Source: CAZEAP01 sp964510315 (GTDB taxonomy: Bacteria; Planctomycetota; Brocadiia; SM23-32). Taken from it: a DNA stretch of 6,967 nt. Each line of letters begins with the position of its first letter. The first letter of the stretch is position 1. The stretch spans positions 1 through 6,967 of the forward strand of contig CAZEAP010000058.1 in the NCBI GenBank assembly GCA_964510315.1. The letters run 5' to 3'. This document shows, in pieces, positions 5,809-6,967 of this stretch. The notes under the pieces are model-generated. The model saw nothing but the letters and a program-made list of their open reading frames with translations. It was not told where the DNA came from and did no database searches. The position numbers and the translations under genes are program-made.

Positions 5809-6330
5809 CTATTCGGGAGGTTGTCCCATGTGAAGCGCGTTGTGCTCCGCCCGCCAGTCCCAGCCAGCAGCTTCCTCTGTGCGCCAGAAATCCCTTATGT
5901 AAGCCGATACGTAGGGCCCCGGCAGCAAGGCTGACACAAGGGGCTGATGAACAGTCAGCAGAAGCTTCATCAGGGGACGGTAGTGTGCCTCGTATGCGCC
6001 CGGGTCAAGAAGACGCCGCTCCCGGGCATATGCAACGGCGTTGCAGAACCCGAGCACGAGTTCCACGTAGGAGTAGTAGATGGCCCATTGCCGGTCCTCC
6101 TCGTTGTCTTGCCTGTACATCCTGCTGAAATTGCCGGCGCTCCATCGGCGGCTGAGGGCGAGGACCTCCGGGTGGTTCACGCGAAACGCCATGAGCCTGT
6201 CGTAGCGGTCGTTGATCTCCAGGTGAGCCTGCCCCCTCTGTCCACGTCGGTTCAGTGACCAGGCCAGCAGAGCGCAGGTGCCGGCTATAAGGGCGCCTGC
6301 CAATGAGACCGCTGGTGTCACCCATGTCAC
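5809..6330 (-). CDS. Small membrane-anchored protein of unknown function
   Basis: 173 residues from GTG at 6330..6328, with a ribosome binding site GGGAGG (6345..6340) nine bases upstream; no other in-frame start fits as well. Residues about 5-24 are hydrophobic (TPAVSLAGALIAGTCALLAW) and are followed by NRRGQRGQ, so a single membrane helix with the rest in the cytoplasm is likely by the positive-inside rule. The soluble part is helical, with NDRYDRLMAFRVNHPEVLALSRRW, many aromatic residues and a W-rich end (FWRTEEAAGWDW). I do not recognise the family with confidence; a short hydrophobic helix followed by a helical domain recalls DUF4760-like proteins, but this is weak. Its start overlaps the stop of the upstream truncated frame by GTGA, suggesting translational coupling. 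Confidence 0.65.
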   Translation of the reverse strand: MTWVTPAVSLAGALIAGTCALLAWSLNRRGQRGQAHLEINDRYDRLMAFRVNHPEVLALSRRWSAGNFSRMYRQDNEEDRQWAIYYSYVELVLGFCNAVAYARERRLLDPGAYEAHYRPLMKLLLTVHQPLVSALLPGPYVSAYIRDFWRTEEAAGWDWRAEHNALHMGQPPE

Positions 6331-6815
6331 TGAGGGCCGCCTCCCATCTCAGGAGTGCAGACCGCCGGGAGCCGGCGGAGCCGGTGATGCAACCAGTCAC
6401 GTCTATCCGCAGTTCGCAGTCGCCACTGATCCGGTGCGATCCTGATGCGGTCGGTGTGCGTCAGGCCGTAGGTTGAGTAGCGGCGCCCGGTCGAGGCGGA
6501 CCGTGAGGCAAACGCGGGCACCGGGATGGGCGTGGCTTCGACTTCGATATCCCCGGACCGGACGGTGAACTCCCCTTCCCGGTATTCAAGCCGGTGCGGC
6601 GTGTTCCGGACGAAGTTCGGGTTGAACTCCTCAATCGGGGCGTTAACCCAAATATCCCCCTCAAGCTCAAGCGCAATCCCGGAGGTGGAAGCATAGTCCG
6701 CCAGGGTCAGGGGCTCTGTTCCGTCCTCGCCAGACAGGCGTTCGCGGGCGGAGGGCCCAATCGCTATGCCGTCCGCCAGCAGTTCGAGCTTAAGTCTTTG
6801 TGCCGGTGTCAGCAC
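6327..6815 (-). pseudogene. N-terminal fragment of a probable radical SAM enzyme, cut before the cysteine cluster
   Basis: From GTG at 6815..6813 (the frame stays open upstream to 6962, but the protein-like part begins here with LTPAQRLKLELLADGI) the frame encodes 162 residues. LTLADYASTSGIALELEGD (about 37-54), the following NAPIEEFNPNFVR, and LTHTDRIRIAP (118-128) resemble, from memory, the N-terminal part of a radical SAM family that continues with SPIxGCxxxCxFC. Here the similarity stops at residue 128 (about 6432). The tail DQWRLRTADRRDW onward has one cysteine and no CxxxCxxC, so the iron-sulfur cluster and activity are absent. The stop (6329..6327) overlaps the next gene's GTG. Shifting frame by one base after RIAP gives ISGDCELR, faintly like the expected motif, but no further cysteine pair follows. 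A genuine short protein cannot be fully excluded. Confidence 0.5.
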
Positions 6816-6967
6816 CAAAAAAGAACCCGCCCTGAGCGTTGTTGCGGAATAACAACGAAAAGACCGGTCAAGAGAATAATGTACACCAAAGCTCAGAGCA
6901 AGCGACCCCAACGCATTTGCGCTGTGGGGGTGCTCAGGCGCGGGACGCGCGGATGATGCCACACCTG
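6816..6967. other. Upstream region of the minus-strand gene pair
   Basis: No separate gene is visible. A TTGACC lies at 6872..6867 on the minus strand, but no good -10 follows at normal spacing, so I do not call a promoter. The open frame running through it reads as low-complexity GC-rich sequence without family features. Confidence 0.35.

Noticed and set aside
5189..5833. 214-codon plus-strand frame
   Set aside because: It crosses the nested inverted repeat and several hairpins, and its translation is low-complexity without recognisable features.

Overview
This is a GC-rich bacterial window. It uses GTG starts, has a canonical AGGAGG ribosome binding site, and is full of REP-type palindromes. 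That style is common in large-genome bacteria such as Armatimonadota, Planctomycetota or related candidate phyla. The sequence does not fix the phylum, so this placement is inference.

Layout. Positions 1-1220 hold no intact gene. The first part (1-613) is a cluster of palindromic elements carrying two remnants, on the minus strand, of a REP-associated tyrosine transposase (RAYT, IS200/Y1 family). One is a C-terminal stub. The other is a 305-bp deletion derivative that keeps only the two protein ends between inverted hairpin ends. A third element end lies at 790-825. At 934-1049, minus strand, there is a well-formed promoter, ribosome binding site and first 15 codons of a gene that is cut off at another palindrome.

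The centre (1350-4676, plus strand) is one large intact gene of 1108 codons. It has its own promoter candidate (1220-1248) and encodes a STAND-type P-loop NTPase. The order is: N-terminal helical region with a hydrophobic first segment, NTPase (Walker A GPPGVGKS, Walker B LVVFVDE), a helical/winged-helix-like linker, six nearly identical 48-residue TPR-like units, and a helical C-terminal cap. This architecture fits a sensor/switch protein, possibly an anti-phage or programmed-death NTPase, but no partner gene lies next to it.

Positions 4677-5808 again lack genes and carry two further families of REP-like palindromes, including a nested inverted repeat at 5169-5375 with an embedded terminator-like hairpin. 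At the right end, minus strand, a fragment of what looks like a radical SAM enzyme stops just before its cysteine cluster would be expected. It runs by a GTGA overlap into a small single-pass membrane protein of unknown function (5809-6330).

Taken together, the window looks like one intact STAND gene embedded in decayed gene ends and transposase-driven repeats: a turnover hotspot rather than an operon.
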